Source of the DNA: CAZHFW01 sp964531675
GTDB lineage: Bacteria; Planctomycetota; Phycisphaerae; Phycisphaerales; UBA1924
Assembly: GCA_964531675.1 (NCBI GenBank)
Contig: CAZHFW010000001.1
Coordinates: 130,550-194,549 of the forward strand
Reading direction: 5' to 3'
DNA length: 64,000 nucleotides
The stretch's first letter is position 1. Each line of letters begins with the position of its first letter. Shown one piece after another: positions 7,207 through 14,857 of this stretch. The position numbers and the translations under genes are program-made. Under the pieces are notes generated by a model, which saw only the letters and a program-made list of their open reading frames with translations, had not been told where the DNA came from and ran no database searches.

Positions 7207-7959
7207 TCAGAAATAGAAGTTGCCCAGGAAGGTCTGCAAGCGCAGGTCGGGGCTGCCGACACCTTCAAGATTGACCTTTGCTCCGGGCAGCCAATCCACC
7301 GATCCGTCGGACCACGCGCGATCGATCCCTTCAACCTCAGGCTTGTGAAATCGGAAGTCGGAGTACCGCGGAGCCTTCGGGCTGGTGTGGAAGATCTCGT
7401 AGCGGCGGGTTTCAACGGTCGGGAACTCGGCGAGAATGTCCGCCCAAAGCACCCCGCGGTTGAGCCCGCGTGCTTCGGCTGCGTGTCCCGGATTGGCGAC
7501 GGTGCCAAGCCCCGTGCGCACCAGTTCGGACTGTTCGAGCCCACCGACGTAACCGTACCCGGTGTAGAGCCCGCCCCCCACCGTCAGCCCCTCGGCGAAC
7601 CCCGAGTTTCTGGCGAAGGGACAGTTGATCCACTTGGGTTGCTCGGGGCGTTTGGGCCAGCTGATCGCGTCGCCCGGCGGCACCGCCAGCCCGACGTAGT
7701 CGCCGATCTGGCGCAGGCGTTCGACGCGGATGCTCGTGGGCACAAATGGGCTCATCAGCGGGAAGCGGCGTTGATCATTGAGGTAGAGCGTGTCTGCAGT
7801 GGCGAACTGCTTGAGGTTGTTCATGCACTCGACGCGCCGTGCCGCCCGCCTGCCGCCGGAGAGCGCGGGCACCAGGAGCCCGACGAGCACCGCGACAATG
7901 GCGATGACAACGAGGAGCTCGAGAAGCGTGAACGCGCGTGGTCTTGGGAGAGTGGACAT
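7207..7959 (-). CDS. Prepilin-type N-terminal methylation protein (type II pseudopilin-like)
   Basis: 250 residues. The N-terminus RAFTLLELLVVIAIVAVL is a class III (prepilin) signal with Glu+5, which should be cleaved and N-methylated by a PilD-type peptidase; it is followed by the usual RRAARRVECMNNLKQ helix. The C-terminal part has the WSDGSVDWLPGAK stretch, resembling the H-X9-DG end of the very abundant planctomycete pseudopilin-like proteins. ATG 7959 is chosen because it puts the signal 8 residues from the start; the frame extends to 8073. Its function in planctomycetes is unknown: each genome carries dozens, and only some can belong to a secretion machine. Confidence 0.85.
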   Translation of the reverse strand: MSTLPRPRAFTLLELLVVIAIVAVLVGLLVPALSGGRRAARRVECMNNLKQFATADTLYLNDQRRFPLMSPFVPTSIRVERLRQIGDYVGLAVPPGDAISWPKRPEQPKWINCPFARNSGFAEGLTVGGGLYTGYGYVGGLEQSELVRTGLGTVANPGHAAEARGLNRGVLWADILAEFPTVETRRYEIFHTSPKAPRYSDFRFHKPEVEGIDRAWSDGSVDWLPGAKVNLEGVGSPDLRLQTFLGNFYF

Positions 7960-8023
7960 GACGGTTCCAGGGAAGGAGCGGGCGGCGGGGAGGCGAGGCA
8001 TCGGCCCAAAGCCGGCGACTCGG

Positions 8024-8785
8024 TCACTTGGGAGGGACCGGGAGCGCTGTGACGGCACCAGGAACCAGAACACCTTCGCTCGGCGCCGGCGCGATTTTGG
8101 CGGACAGCTTGAACCTGCCGATGTTCAGGCCGAGGTTTGACTCGGGGAAGCCCAGAACGATGAGGGCGTCGGAGATGAGCAGGTCGCCGGTGATCGTCAG
8201 CAGCCGTCCGTTCACGGTGATGTTGACATTCCCGATGTCGACGAAGGTCGCGTCGGGGAAGTCGATGTTGCTGGTGATCACAAGTCCCGAGCGGACGTTG
8301 TTGGTGAGTCCCGCGAGCGTTCCGGCGCGGATGGGCGAGAAGCGAATCGCCCAGTCGCCAAAGAGCAGGATACCCGGGGTGCCCGGGTCGAGCGTCCAGC
8401 GGGTCATCCCGCCAAAGCCGATCTGTTCGCCGCCGAAGAGAAACGGACCGATGTCGGACGCGGCTCCCCAACTGCCGAGCACATCGGAGGGCTCGATGGC
8501 GAGGGTGGTTCCCTGGACGAGGCGACCCAGGGGGCTCGGAGTGCCCGCCGGGTTGAGCTTCCAGGTCACCGAAGGGCCGGGGTTGTTGCCCGGAAGTTCC
8601 GAGAGCACCTGTGATCGCGTTTCGATGATGCCGAAGGCTGCATTGAACGTGTTCAGCGGGGTCTGCCCGAGAAACGCGGGGAGGTTGAACATCATCGTGG
8701 CGGTGCCGCTCTCGATGCGGACTTCGGACGCCGAGGCGCCGAGAGCAACTGCGGTGACGGCGGCGAGCAGAGCGAGTGTGTTCAT
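8024..8785 (-). CDS. Secreted protein, paralog of the PEP-CTERM protein at 9759-10532, sorting tag missing
   Basis: 253 residues with a signal peptide (MNTLALLAAVTAVALGASAS). It aligns along almost its whole length with the product of 9759-10532: shared blocks include IGFGGMTRWTLDPG, LLFGDWA and ATFVDIGN. The other copy ends in a PEP-CTERM anchor, whereas this one ends APAPSEGVLVPGAVTALPVPPK minus its last residues, with no hydrophobic helix or Arg cluster. The product should therefore be released rather than sorted to the surface. Biological role unknown; both copies probably arose by tandem duplication with a third PEP-CTERM gene in between. Confidence 0.8.
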   Translation of the reverse strand: MNTLALLAAVTAVALGASASEVRIESGTATMMFNLPAFLGQTPLNTFNAAFGIIETRSQVLSELPGNNPGPSVTWKLNPAGTPSPLGRLVQGTTLAIEPSDVLGSWGAASDIGPFLFGGEQIGFGGMTRWTLDPGTPGILLFGDWAIRFSPIRAGTLAGLTNNVRSGLVITSNIDFPDATFVDIGNVNITVNGRLLTITGDLLISDALIVLGFPESNLGLNIGRFKLSAKIAPAPSEGVLVPGAVTALPVPPK

Positions 8786-8822
8786 GATCAGGTCTCCTTG
8801 GTCAATCGGGGTTGGGAATCGA

Positions 8823-8848
8823 CCCGGAGGGGCGTGAACCCCTCCGGG
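8823..8848 (-). terminator. Perfect hairpin upstream of the gene at 8024-8785
   Basis: CCCGGAGGGG and CCCCTCCGGG form a perfect 10-bp stem with a 6-base loop, 40 bases past the stop codon of the PEP-CTERM gene at 8890-9675. No T-run follows, so it may act as a weak terminator, an mRNA-stabilising stem, or part of the leader of the next gene. Confidence 0.5.
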
Positions 8849-8889
8849 CGTTGTGATGAGTGCGCGGGACGGCGTCCCGATCCGCCTGC

Positions 8890-9675
8890 TTAGGCGTTGC
8901 GGCGGCGCCGGTTGGCGATCAGTCCGCTCGCACCGAGCAACGCGATCGTGCCGGGGGCCGGCACCGGAACGATCTCGATGTGCCCGAGCGTGAGCTCGGT
9001 GTCGAGGTGGCCGTTATAGTCCTGGAAGAACTGGAGCCACTCCGTGTTGCCGAAGACGTAGTCAGCCGAGAGATGCAGGTTGCCGCCGATGGTCTCGGTC
9101 GTCACGTTCCGAAGCTCGAACAGGCTGCCCTGCCCGGGGCCCGAGGTGGCGAAGATCTTCCAGATCGAGTCAGACGGGTCCTGACGCACCGCCAGATGCT
9201 CCCACCAAACCGAGGCACCGGGCTCGTTGAAGTCGCTGGTCGAACGGAACGATCCACCGAGACCGATCCATCCATTCGGGTTGGCCGTCGAGTCGTAGCT
9301 GGTGATCTTGTGGTTGGCCGAAAAGCTGTTGACCCCGTAGGTGTTGACAGGCATGGCGAAGCCCCCTGCGGGCTGGGTGAGTGGCACCGCGGGGCCGGTC
9401 AGGTAGTCGCTGGGGTACGCGGCCGCGACCCAGCCTGTGCCCTCGAAACGATCGGTGAACATCCAGCGTTGCCCTGCGGCATCGGCGGTGGGGCCCGATG
9501 CGCCGGTGGGATTTCCTGAGATGTCGGTGTAAGCGGCGCTGGGGGCCACGGTGGCCCAGGCGGCGCGGTCAACGGTCATGTAGGCCGTGCCGTTGGCGGT
9601 GGTGTTGGGATCAACCGCGGCGAACACCGAGGCGGTGAGGCCAGCGACCGGAACAACTGCAAAGGCGATCTTCAT
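8890..9675 (-). CDS. PEP-CTERM sorting domain protein
   Basis: 261 residues from ATG 9675. N-terminal signal MKIAFAVVPVAGLTASVFA. The C-terminus has the full PEP-CTERM tripartite tag: VPAPGTIALLGASGLIANRR followed by further Arg. Such proteins are exported, then processed by an exosortase and linked to the surface or extracellular matrix. The body is rich in Gly, Thr, Ser and Asn and looks like a beta-sandwich, with VWWEHLAVRQDPSDSIWKIF and LTLGHIEIVPVP near the end. An AGAGAGAG tract precedes the start and may serve as ribosome site. It lies between two paralogous PEP-CTERM-like genes but is not related to them in sequence. No exosortase gene is in the window. Confidence 0.85.
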   Translation of the reverse strand: MKIAFAVVPVAGLTASVFAAVDPNTTANGTAYMTVDRAAWATVAPSAAYTDISGNPTGASGPTADAAGQRWMFTDRFEGTGWVAAAYPSDYLTGPAVPLTQPAGGFAMPVNTYGVNSFSANHKITSYDSTANPNGWIGLGGSFRSTSDFNEPGASVWWEHLAVRQDPSDSIWKIFATSGPGQGSLFELRNVTTETIGGNLHLSADYVFGNTEWLQFFQDYNGHLDTELTLGHIEIVPVPAPGTIALLGASGLIANRRRRNA

Positions 9676-9758
9676 GGTCACACTCTCTCTCTTGCAATGC
9701 TGCAAGTGAATGTTGAACGTGGCTTGTGATCAAAAAGGATTGACTGGACGGGACAAGG

Positions 9759-10532
9759 TCAAGTCGAGCGGCGACGACGAACGGCCAGCAGGCCACCGGC
9801 GCCCAGCAGGGCGGCAGCGCCCGGAGCCGGGACCAGCGTGGCGGTGAAGTTGAAGTCGCCCGCATCCACGCCCAGGCTGGACTGCGGGAAGCCGAGGGCG
9901 ATCACTCCGTCGGAGATCAGCATGTCGCCGGTGATCGAGAGTGTGTTGCCCGTCACCGAGATGTTGGCGTTGCCGATGTCCACGAACGTGGCGTTGGCAA
10001 AGTCGATGTTGCTGGTGAGCACCAGGCCCGACCGGACATTCGTCGTCGAACCCGCCAGCGTTCCGGCCCGCGCGGGCGAGTAGCGCAGCGCCCAGTCGCC
10101 GAAGAGCAGCACGCCGGGGATGCCCGGGTCGAGCGTCCATCGGGTCATCCCGCCGAAGCCGATCTGCTCGCCCCCGACCGCGAACGCGCCGAAGTCGCTG
10201 GTCACCGCGCCCCAGGTGCCGAGCACGTTGGACGGGTCGATCGTGAGCGTCGTGCCCTGGATGGTGCGGCCCGCCGGGCTGGGCGTGCCGACGGGATTGG
10301 TGGCCCACGCCTGGGACGCCGACGGGTTGTTCCCCGGCAGGCCCGAGAGCACCTGGGTGCGGGTCTCGGTGATGCCGAAGGCCGCGTCGAACGTGTTCAG
10401 GGGCGACTGCCCGAGGAACGTGGGAAGGTCGAAGGACATGGTCGCCGAGCCGCCAGCGATACCGACTTCAGCGGCAGTCGCGGAACCCACGGCAAGACAG
10501 GACACGACACACAAGGCAAGAGCGGACTTCAT
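9759..10532 (-). CDS. PEP-CTERM sorting domain protein, intact paralog
   Basis: 257 residues; signal peptide MKSALALCVVSCLAVGSATA; C-terminal tag VPAPGAAALLGAGGLLAVRR plus Arg residues. The body is closely similar to the product of 8024-8785 (GGEQIGFGGMTRWTLDPG is nearly identical in both). AAGGAG precedes ATG 10532 at good spacing; the longer open frame to 10736 is not supported. Function unknown; export and exosortase-dependent anchoring are expected from the tag. It is the first gene of a minus-strand run that continues to the DJ-1 protein at 6247. The 261 bases upstream (10533-10793) show no gene. Confidence 0.85.
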   Translation of the reverse strand: MKSALALCVVSCLAVGSATAAEVGIAGGSATMSFDLPTFLGQSPLNTFDAAFGITETRTQVLSGLPGNNPSASQAWATNPVGTPSPAGRTIQGTTLTIDPSNVLGTWGAVTSDFGAFAVGGEQIGFGGMTRWTLDPGIPGVLLFGDWALRYSPARAGTLAGSTTNVRSGLVLTSNIDFANATFVDIGNANISVTGNTLSITGDMLISDGVIALGFPQSSLGVDAGDFNFTATLVPAPGAAALLGAGGLLAVRRRRST

Positions 10533-10793
10533 CTCAGACTCTCCTTCCGGAGTGGTGTGATTGAACAGAATCAGATTGGTGCATGACCGACCGTCTCGCC
10601 TGAAGGGGCGAGGCGGACAGATGGCGATAGAGCACACTGCAACGATGCTCAAAGCGAGAGCGTCGAACGGATGAGCACCATCACGAAAGTGAAGGGACGC
10701 ACCGAGCAAGGGTGTCCACGGCAGTGAATGCCACAACGAGCGTGGCAGACCTCCAGCGCGGATACGAACATCAGGCTCGGTCGCTGCGAAGCG

Positions 10794-11507
10794 TCATGCT
10801 CGCGGTGGAGGCTCTGGCACGTCCAAGGAACGCGATGAGCAGACCACGTCATCCGGCCGTTCCGGCACGAAGGGAACAGGCTCCGGCAGAATGATCTCAA
10901 CGCCTTGCATTGGTGGCGCGGGGGGCAACGAGAACATCAGCAGTTGCTGAAGCCCTTTGCACGAGGGCGCGGAAATCGAAAGCCCCGGCCAAGACGGCCC
11001 TTTGCTTTTCGAGCAGCAGGATTCGCCAGCGGCCTGAGACTTGCCGTCCTTGTCGCAGCAGGCTTTGCCGCACCCGTCACTACACCCGGCATCACACGAG
11101 CAGAGGGCTGCGCCCTCGCGCGGCGTCGCAATACCTCGGCGGAGCTGCTCCTTGACGCGCTCGACGCACAAAACGCAGTGGGCTGACCCGGATTTGACCG
11201 CGTTCGCGGCGGCGATCCACTGATCGGTGCTGAACGAAACACCCTCCGGGGGCAGAACGCCATGCTCGATCGCCCACATGAGCCTCTCGTGCTCGGAATG
11301 GCAGCAGCAGTGCGTCCAGCATTCGGTTGCCGAAGCACACCCGCAACCGCAGGATTCGCAGGGGTACCGCTCGCCGCTCACCTGTCCAAACCATCCCATG
11401 ACAACACGCGGCGATGGAACTACGCCAAACGACGCGATGAAGTAGACCGCCAGAAGCACCAGCGAAATGCCGGAAAGCAGCCCGGGATGGCGTCGAAAGA
11501 ACGACAC
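10794..11507 (-). CDS. Cysteine-rich membrane-anchored protein
   Basis: 237 residues from GTG 11507. An N-terminal transmembrane segment (about 11-32, LLSGISLVLLAVYFIASFGV) leads into a domain with dense cysteines: CESCGCGC, CWTHCCCHS followed by ERLMWAIEHGVLPPEG, then CVLCVERV, and a second cluster of about 13 Cys (CSCDAGCSDGCGKACC). In all about 28 Cys. The first cluster with HCCCHS-E-RL-WA looks like a conserved block, and I infer it binds metal or forms disulfides outside the membrane. It cannot be tied to a named family. TAGACT lies 5 bases upstream of the GTG and there is no ribosome site. It is divergent from the ankyrin gene. Confidence 0.7.
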   Translation of the reverse strand: MSFFRRHPGLLSGISLVLLAVYFIASFGVVPSPRVVMGWFGQVSGERYPCESCGCGCASATECWTHCCCHSEHERLMWAIEHGVLPPEGVSFSTDQWIAAANAVKSGSAHCVLCVERVKEQLRRGIATPREGAALCSCDAGCSDGCGKACCDKDGKSQAAGESCCSKSKGPSWPGLSISAPSCKGLQQLLMFSLPPAPPMQGVEIILPEPVPFVPERPDDVVCSSRSLDVPEPPPRA

Positions 11508-11512
11508 GCTTC

Positions 11513-11518
11513 AGTCTA
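11513..11518 (-). promoter_or_regulatory. -10 box (TAGACT), leaderless start of Cys-rich gene
   Basis: On the minus strand TAGACT ends 5 bases before GTG 11507. A TTGACA lies just upstream, but its spacing of 5 bases is too short to be the matching -35. Confidence 0.4.
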
Positions 11519-11806
11519 TGTACTGTCAAACAGGAATTTCTACGACATGGCCGCAACGACTGAACCTCGGTCGGGATGAGGGTAAGGGCGCAGAAAGCGG
11601 AATGGTGCCAAGGCGATTCCCGGTTCCGTCGTGAAGAGAAACGGGAGTTGACGTGTCTCGTCTCACGATTTTCACACGAGTAGTGCCAGCCGCAACGTCG
11701 CTTCACGGGTTCACGGCGAGCAGAGCCCGCGTTTCTGGCCCCCAGGAGCGGATTCCATCGACAAAGGCTCGATCGCTGTTCTGTCACCCCGATTGACCGA
11801 TGAATC

Positions 11807-11846
11807 GCCCGCAACTTCACCGCTTGCGGGCCCTTTCCTTCTTTTG
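11807..11846 (+). terminator. Orphan terminator-like hairpin
   Basis: GCCCGCAA (11807-11814) and TTGCGGGC (11824-11831) enclose a 9-base loop and run into CCTTTCCTTCTTTT on the plus strand. No annotated plus-strand gene ends here, so it either stops an unannotated small RNA or is part of the ankyrin promoter region. Confidence 0.5.
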
Positions 11847-11861
11847 GCGACGCAAGCTCAT

Positions 11862-11867
11862 TACCAT
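11862..11867 (+). promoter_or_regulatory. -10 box (TACCAT), leaderless start of ankyrin gene
   Basis: TACCAT ends 5 bases before ATG 11873 and no Shine-Dalgarno is present, which predicts a transcript starting at the initiation codon. Confidence 0.45.
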
Positions 11868-11872
11868 TGTTC

Positions 11873-13603
11873 ATGACGAGCTTCGAGCCGCCCAACCAGG
11901 ACTATCCGCCGCCCAAGCCCGGCGAGCCGCCCCTTCACCGGGCCGCGCGGGAGGGCGACCACGCCTCGATCAGCGAACTTGCAGCAGCGGGGGCGGATCT
12001 CAACGCCGTCTTTGATATGCGTCTGGACCCGGACGGACGCGCGAGCCCCGCAACGCCGCTCATGGTTGCGGCGGGCTCAGGCGATGGTGCCTCGGCCCCG
12101 ACGGTTGCCCTTCTGTTGCAACTCGGCGCTGATCCCAAGGTCATGTGCAATGGATCGTCGGCCGCGACCTCTGCGTTTGAAGGGCTTGGTTGGAACTACA
12201 AGCCGGGCGGCGACGCGGAACGAGCCAAGTTGGTGCTGGATGCCGGCAGTCCGCTCCCGGTCGATCCCGGGCGATTGAACCGCTTGCTGTGCGAGACCGC
12301 CACCACCGGCGACGCCGAGCGGCTCCGCATCCTGCTGAACCAGGGTCTCAGCGCCAAGGGACACTGGGACCCGGGCGAGGCCCGCAAGACTCACGGCCGC
12401 GTTATGGATCACATGGCCGAGTACCGGGCCGGCCGGCCAGATCTGCTCGCGTCCATGCCGCCAGGCTTTCTCGTGTTCATGAACGAGGCGATGAAGGAGT
12501 TCGAATCAATGATGGTCGCGCAGCAAAGCTCCGGACCATCTTGCTACGAGATCCCACTCTTTCGGGCGGCAGAGTTCGGGAACGCCGAGTGCGTCCGACT
12601 GCTCCTTGCGGCCGGGGCGGAACCAAACGCCCGTGACAGCTTCAAGCGGACGGCGATGTATTACGCGGGCTCCGACCAGGTGGTCCGGGTTCTTCTGGAG
12701 GCGGGCCTGCCGCTGGAAGATGCCGATGAGAACGGGTGGACACCGCTCTACAGCGCCGTCGGCGGCGGTGCGGAAGCAATTCCCCGCGTGCGGGCCCTGC
12801 TAAACGCCGGCGCGAACGTCAACGCCACGCACGATCGTGGATACACGGTCTTCATGTCGGCGGTCGACTCGGGCCGCACCCCCGAGATTCTGCGTCTGCT
12901 CATCGCTGCTGGGGCGGACCCTCATGCCGTCTCGGAGCTTGGCTACAACGCCTTCCACGCCGCGATCGACGTGAACTTCGAGGCCAATGCGGAGGAGTCG
13001 GTGCGGGACACGCTGGGCTATCTCAAGGAACTTGGGGTCAACCTCGAGCAGCGCAACCATCGCAATCACACGCCGCTGGCCCGCGCGATCGAGGAAGGCA
13101 CCGGTCTGGAAGTGCAAGTACTGTGCGAGCTCGGCGCTGATCCGCACGCCGTCTGCCCAAAGCATGAGTGCGGCGGAGAGGCGTGCACGCGAGTGGACCT
13201 GCCTCTGCTCTTTCACGCTGCCGACGGTGTCGGCGTCCACAAGGACCTGAAGGTCGAGGCTCTGCTGCGAGCGGGCGCGAGCCCCGTGGTCACCGATAGC
13301 GAAGGCTTCACGCCGCTGACGCACGTGGTCGCCGATCTGTGCCGGGCGGCTGATGATGTGGATGAGTCATATCAGGCCTTCTTCCGGGGGCTGGGCGGAT
13401 TGCGGATGGGAGGCAAGCCCACGCCAGCGAGCCGCGATGAGTTCGTGGAGAAGGTCAAGCCGATTTTGCGGTCGTATGTCGAGCAGTTCGCGGGTGGTAT
13501 TCCTTTGTCCAAGGCGTCGGATTACGCTCAGGACTGGCGCAAACAGGAGATCTCCTGCATCGTCTCCCTCTGCGCTTACGAGGCGTGGATGAGGCGGTCG
13601 TAG
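11873..13603 (+). CDS. Ankyrin repeat protein
   Basis: 576 residues, no signal peptide or membrane segment, so probably cytoplasmic. Repeats with the TPLxxA / GADxN pattern are clear: PPLHRAAREGDHASISELAA, TPLMVAAGSGDG...LLLQLGADP, PLFRAAEFGNAECVRLLLAA, TPLYSAVGGG...LLNAGANVNA, and FMSAVDSG...LLIAAGADPHA, with further degenerate copies to about residue 480. The last ~90 residues are helical and carry no repeat. Ankyrin repeats mediate protein binding; no partner can be named from context. ATG 11873 is preferred to TTG 11867 because a -10 box sits immediately upstream. It converges with the SMP-30-like gene. Confidence 0.9.
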   Translation: MTSFEPPNQDYPPPKPGEPPLHRAAREGDHASISELAAAGADLNAVFDMRLDPDGRASPATPLMVAAGSGDGASAPTVALLLQLGADPKVMCNGSSAATSAFEGLGWNYKPGGDAERAKLVLDAGSPLPVDPGRLNRLLCETATTGDAERLRILLNQGLSAKGHWDPGEARKTHGRVMDHMAEYRAGRPDLLASMPPGFLVFMNEAMKEFESMMVAQQSSGPSCYEIPLFRAAEFGNAECVRLLLAAGAEPNARDSFKRTAMYYAGSDQVVRVLLEAGLPLEDADENGWTPLYSAVGGGAEAIPRVRALLNAGANVNATHDRGYTVFMSAVDSGRTPEILRLLIAAGADPHAVSELGYNAFHAAIDVNFEANAEESVRDTLGYLKELGVNLEQRNHRNHTPLARAIEEGTGLEVQVLCELGADPHAVCPKHECGGEACTRVDLPLLFHAADGVGVHKDLKVEALLRAGASPVVTDSEGFTPLTHVVADLCRAADDVDESYQAFFRGLGGLRMGGKPTPASRDEFVEKVKPILRSYVEQFAGGIPLSKASDYAQDWRKQEISCIVSLCAYEAWMRRS

Positions 13604-13696
13604 ATCAGGAAGCGCCCGGCCAGCGCCCACGCTCTGCGGAACACCGAGTCCTGAAGAGTGACGCGCCCCTCTTGCTGCTCGCCGGCGGCATCCGCA

Positions 13697-14614
13697 TTAG
13701 CGCCGCGGGTTGGTTGCAGGTAGCGTCGATCCCCCTCGTCCCGGCACACCAATCGGCAGCAGGACGAGGCTCCCCGTGCCGTCGCCGCCGCTTGGTGAGC
13801 CGGTCACGTACAGGTCGGTGAGCTTCGCGCCGCCGAAGGCGACGTTGCTGGGGTGTTCGAGCCCCGTCGGATACTCGCGGATGATCTGGCCTGACGGGCG
13901 CAGCACGACCACCACGCCCCGGCCGTAGTCCGCCATGTAGAGCAGGCCCGCGCGGTCGATCGTCATGCCGTCGGGGATGGACTTGGGATCGGGGATTTCC
14001 GCGAGCACGCGTCGTCCGGACAGCACGCCCGGCGCGTCGATGCTGAACCGCGTGAGCCGACGGTCGCCGCTGTCGTCCACGACCAGCGTTTTTCCATCCG
14101 GGAAGACGACGATGCCGTTGGGATAGTTCAGATCGTCCGCGACCTTGCGCAGCGTTCGGCTCGCATCCAGGTAGTACACGCCGCTCCGGCGGGCCTTGCG
14201 ATCCGATTCGGAAGCCGCGGGGACGGTGATGTACACGCCGCCATCGCCATCGAGCGCCAGGTCGTTGGGCGTTTCGAGTTCCGGCGCGAGCACTTCGATG
14301 AGCGCGCCGTTGGCATCGACATGGCGAACCCCGCCCCGGGCCGCGATCAGGTGCGTGCCGTCGGGCAGGATCTTGTGTCCATTCGGCTCGGTCGCGCGAT
14401 GCCAAGGCTCGGGCGCCTTCGGGTCCCGCAGCGCGGACACCGTTCCCCGAGTCAGGACCGAGACATACGGCACACCACTGGTGTCAAAGACAATCCCCTC
14501 GGTGTAACCAGGCAAGCTCGCGAAGACCTGAGGCTGAACCGGACGCTGCGCGCATCCAGTTGTCAACACCGCCAGGCCGATCGCAGCCAGCGCCCGCGTG
14601 GTCACACGCGGCAT
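13697..14614 (-). CDS. SMP-30/gluconolactonase-like lipoprotein (six-bladed propeller)
   Basis: 305 residues from ATG 14614. The N-terminus has a lipoprotein signal with lipobox LTTGC. The rest is a repeating beta-propeller with SMP-30/strictosidine-synthase-like motifs: PNDLALDGDGGVYIT, YPNGIVVFPDGKTLVVDDS and IPDGMTIDRAGLLYMADYG. Members hydrolyse lactones or related esters using a divalent metal bound by Glu, Asn and Asp; PND and PNG motifs carrying Asn ligands are visible. The substrate is unknown. The frame extends to 14668 but the later start gives the proper lipoprotein signal. The 243 bases upstream show nothing else. Confidence 0.82.
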   Translation of the reverse strand: MPRVTTRALAAIGLAVLTTGCAQRPVQPQVFASLPGYTEGIVFDTSGVPYVSVLTRGTVSALRDPKAPEPWHRATEPNGHKILPDGTHLIAARGGVRHVDANGALIEVLAPELETPNDLALDGDGGVYITVPAASESDRKARRSGVYYLDASRTLRKVADDLNYPNGIVVFPDGKTLVVDDSGDRRLTRFSIDAPGVLSGRRVLAEIPDPKSIPDGMTIDRAGLLYMADYGRGVVVVLRPSGQIIREYPTGLEHPSNVAFGGAKLTDLYVTGSPSGGDGTGSLVLLPIGVPGRGGSTLPATNPRR

Positions 14615-14857
14615 CGCGAGAGAGCGGCGGCGGCGGAACAGAGAGACGCGAGAGAAGAGGTCTTGCACTCGCGGAGTCTACAGGCTGCGACCTGTCTCGT
14701 CGTGGGGAAGCAGCACACGAAGCCACGAAGCGCCCGCGTCGGTGCTCAGTCCGTCGCCCATGTGTCACGCCCACGGCGTGCCTGGCGACAAGCTTGATGC
14801 TGTCCTCGGAGTTCACGGAGCGGCACCCAACGTGAGTCTCGCTTGCGTACTCGGGCT

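Larger units (their letters stand above)
11508..11872. other. Intergenic gap between divergent genes (365 bases)
   Basis: The gap holds start-proximal -10 boxes for both flanking genes and a terminator-like hairpin at 11807-11846. It also contains a 12-base copy of the 3' end of tRNA-Pro at 11781-11792. No coding region is supported. Between 11580 and 11780 nothing recognisable is seen, although the orphan terminator leaves room for a small RNA read on the plus strand. Confidence 0.5.
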
